A program made the position numbers and the translations under genes. DNA of 64,000 bases, from assembly GCF_024105735.1 (NCBI RefSeq), contig NZ_JAAAML010000001.1, forward strand, positions 1,683,809 through 1,747,808, in the 5' to 3' direction. The notes under the pieces were generated by a model. The model ran no database searches. It was not told the origin of the DNA and saw only the letters and a program-made list of their open reading frames with translations. Numbering within the stretch: position 1 is the first letter of the stretch; every line of letters begins with the position of its first letter. Shown in pieces: positions 62,545 through 64,000 of the stretch. Source of the stretch: Parahoeflea alexandrii. Its GTDB lineage: Bacteria; Pseudomonadota; Alphaproteobacteria; Rhizobiales; Rhizobiaceae.

Positions 62545-63012
62545 ATGCGCCACTTCAAGCAGGTCGCGGCATTCCTGATTTTCCTGGTTCTGTGTTTCGG
62601 TCCCGCTGCCTTGGTGGCGGGTCCGCTTCCCGTCGATTCGGAACGGCTTTTCATCGATACTTCCAAGGGGTCGGTCGGTTTTACGGTCGAGCTGGCGCTG
62701 ACACCCGAAAACCGGGCGACCGGATTGATGAACCGGCAGAGCATGGCAGCCGACCACGGGATGCTGTTCAGATTTGACCAGACACGCGACGTTCTGATGT
62801 GGATGAAAAACACGCCGCTCTCGCTTGATATGCTCTTCATCGCGGAGAACGGGCGGATCGCCCGTATAGCAGAGAACACGGTTCCCTATTCGGAGACCAT
62901 CATCCCGTCTGGAAGCCCGGTCCGGTATGTGCTCGAATTGAATGCCGGAACGGCCGCGAAGACCGGTGTTTCGGTGGGTGACCGGGTGCGGCACCGGGTG
63001 ATCGGCAACTGA
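62545..63012 (+). CDS. DUF192 secreted protein
   Basis: 155 residues. A signal peptide (VAAFLIFLVLCFGPAALVAG) is followed by the DUF192 domain: FTVELALTPENRATGLMNRQSMAADHGMLFRF (about 47-78), WMKNTPLSLDMLFIAENGRI (about 86-105) and a terminal VRYVLELNAGTAAKTGVSVGDRV. The function is unknown. Possibly co-transcribed with the cold-shock gene; ATG 62545 is eight bases after its stop, while the longer frame overlaps it. Confidence 0.85.
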   Translation: MRHFKQVAAFLIFLVLCFGPAALVAGPLPVDSERLFIDTSKGSVGFTVELALTPENRATGLMNRQSMAADHGMLFRFDQTRDVLMWMKNTPLSLDMLFIAENGRIARIAENTVPYSETIIPSGSPVRYVLELNAGTAAKTGVSVGDRVRHRVIGN

Positions 63013-63093
63013 TTTGCCGCCATGTCCGGATAAGCGACGATTTGGAGTTGCGGGGCATGGCTTTCCGGTGTATCCGGGTCACGCCTTAGGCAT

Positions 63094-63170
<77 letters not shown>

Positions 63171-63260
63171 CTTTTTTCGCATCCGGTTTCCGGACGTGAT
63201 GAATTAGGGCGCCGTGTTCCGCCTCTTACGGTGGAAACCGCCATGAAGAGGGATTGGGAC

Positions 63261-63566
63261 ATGACCGCGAAAATCTATCGTCCCGCAAAGACAGCGATGC
63301 AATCGGGCAAGGCCAAGAGCCTCGACTGGGTTCTCGAATTCGAGCAGGAGAAGCCCCGCAGTATCGATCCGATGATGGGCTATACATCCTCCGCCGACAT
63401 GAAGAGCCAGATCCGCATGACGTTCGAAACACGTGATGCGGCGGTTGCCTATGCAACCCGCAACGGAATTGCCTACCGGGTGGACGAGCCGAAGGAAAGC
63501 AAGCGGCGCCGGGTCGCCTACTCGGACAATTTCCGCTTTGACCGCCGCCAGCCCTGGACCCACTAG
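63261..63566 (+). CDS. NDUFS4-like ETC complex I subunit conserved-region protein
   Basis: 101 residues. The ETC complex I (NDUFS4/Ndufs4-type) fold is marked by AKIYRPAKTAMQSGKAKSLDWVLEFE (about 4-29), DPMMGYTSSADMKSQIRMTFETRDAAVAYATRNGIAY (about 37-73) and the terminal ADNFRFDR-like SDNFRFDRRQPWTH. ATG 63261 has GAGGGAT eight bases upstream. The gene stands alone between two tRNAs, not with the nuo operon. A supernumerary subunit of NADH dehydrogenase is the inferred role. Confidence 0.9.
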   Translation: MTAKIYRPAKTAMQSGKAKSLDWVLEFEQEKPRSIDPMMGYTSSADMKSQIRMTFETRDAAVAYATRNGIAYRVDEPKESKRRRVAYSDNFRFDRRQPWTH

Positions 63567-63608
63567 AAACCGGCGTTTGGCCGCATCGAATGTCTGGTCA
63601 AGCGTAAC

Positions 63609-63685
63609 GGCCCCTTAGCTCAGCTGGATAGAGCACCGGCCTTCTAAGCCGACGGTCGCAGGTTCGAATCCTGCAGGGGTCGCCA
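63609..63685 (+). tRNA. tRNA-Arg (TCT)
   Basis: A 77-base cloverleaf with encoded CCA. Acceptor GGCCCCT pairs with AGGGGTC (one G-U). The anticodon loop CTTCTAA gives TCT, reading AGA/AGG. One non-pairing base pair at 27-43 (C-A) is as commonly found in this tRNA. Confidence 0.95.
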
Positions 63686-63854
63686 TTCGCATGACTGTCA
63701 CTGCTTCGAGAGACATTTTGTTACCTGCAGCCGGACGACACACGCGGCGGGCATTTTCACACTTGCTCAAATGCCGTATAACATATGACATATCATGTGA
63801 TGTTGCCTTTGATTATCGCAGCGTTATCGAAACATCGGATTCGAAAGAGACATT

Positions 63855-64000
63855 ATGCTGGTGACGGAAACCGCCCTCCATCTTGGTCCTGAGCTTGCAC
63901 GTGCTTTAAACCGGATCGATTTCTTCCGGCTGTTCAAATCCCTGACGGACAGTCATGGTTTTTCCCATTTCGGCGTTGCCGAGATCGCGGCTGAGGACCA
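63855..64000 (+). CDS. possible LuxR-type regulator, N-terminal fragment
   Basis: Only about 48 residues are in the window; the gene runs off the right edge. ATG 63855 has a weak GAAAGAGA site. The visible part, MLVTETALHLGPELARALNRID then FFRLFKSLTDSHGFSHFGVAEI, resembles the start of the autoinducer-binding domain of LuxR-family proteins, but the diagnostic Trp/Asp residues lie beyond the edge. AT-rich repeats (CATATGACATATCATGTGATG-like, 63780-63802) lie before it and may be a regulator site. Low certainty for the family. Confidence 0.45.
   Translation, partial: MLVTETALHLGPELARALNRIDFFRLFKSLTDSHGFSHFGVAEIAAED

Overview
The window is a dense, high-GC stretch of core chromosome from an alphaproteobacterium of the order Hyphomicrobiales (Rhizobiales), most like the Rhizobiaceae or Hoeflea-type marine relatives. 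Supporting markers are an exoR gene next to ilvD, the polar organiser popZ, the rhizobial order nagZ-scpA-scpB-...-tatABC-serS-surE-pcm-nlpD-...-yajC-secDF, a cluster of DUF1127 micro-proteins, a fused secDF, and TrmFO. The genus cannot be fixed from sequence reading alone. I see no prophage, insertion sequence or CRISPR array.

Layout. 0-2 kb: a light-damage unit on the minus strand (CPD photolyase plus a COG2907 flavoprotein) behind an ECF sigma-E/ChrR-type promoter. 2-9.6 kb: tRNA-Asn, tRNA-Cys, an isoaspartyl methyltransferase homologue, tolC, popZ and valS. 9.6-20 kb: ilvD-exoR, xthA, erpA, dgt, argS and a very long acidic SPOR protein. 20-31 kb: nagZ-scpAB, an extra ABC ATPase, tatABC, serS, surE-pcm-nlpD. 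31-38 kb: a DUF815 ATPase, yajC-secDF followed by two homologues of mitochondrial complex I assembly factors, then a fatty-acid-hydroxylase family membrane protein. 38.5-41.5 kb: trmFO and three DUF1127 genes. 41.5-51 kb: a membrane gene pair, tRNA-Leu, tig, an Fe-S bacterial photolyase/cryptochrome, radC-map-sfsA and phaC. 51-60 kb: a lipoprotein, an AlaC-type aminotransferase, hom, an EF-hand secreted protein, glpX and recJ. 60-64 kb: tRNA-Glu, an M15-like lipoprotein, gloA, a double cold-shock protein, a DUF192 protein, tRNA-Pro, an NDUFS4-like complex I protein, tRNA-Arg and the start of a possible LuxR-type regulator.

The most interesting region is 40.1-41.4 kb. Three 46-48 residue DUF1127 genes lie in tandem, each behind the same promoter design: TTGC(A/G)CTGCACA, 17 bases, TATAT. 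The mRNA of the third ends in three consecutive hairpins that each expose CCUCCUCCC in the loop; the last is also the terminator. This matches the cuckoo/CcsR class of stress RNAs made from DUF1127 3' UTRs in alphaproteobacteria. The motif is an anti-Shine-Dalgarno sequence, and phaC in this window carries an unusually long AGGAGGAGG ribosome binding site that could pair with it.

How genes work together. ScpA/ScpB, PopZ, the NlpD-like protein and the SPOR protein serve chromosome and cell-pole/division functions. YajC-SecDF and TatABC are the two export routes. Two photolyases, RecJ, XthA and RadC give DNA repair. Mth938/NDUFAF3-like, NDUFAF6-like and NDUFS4-like proteins point to complex I biogenesis. 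ExoR links envelope sensing to exopolysaccharide and motility control.
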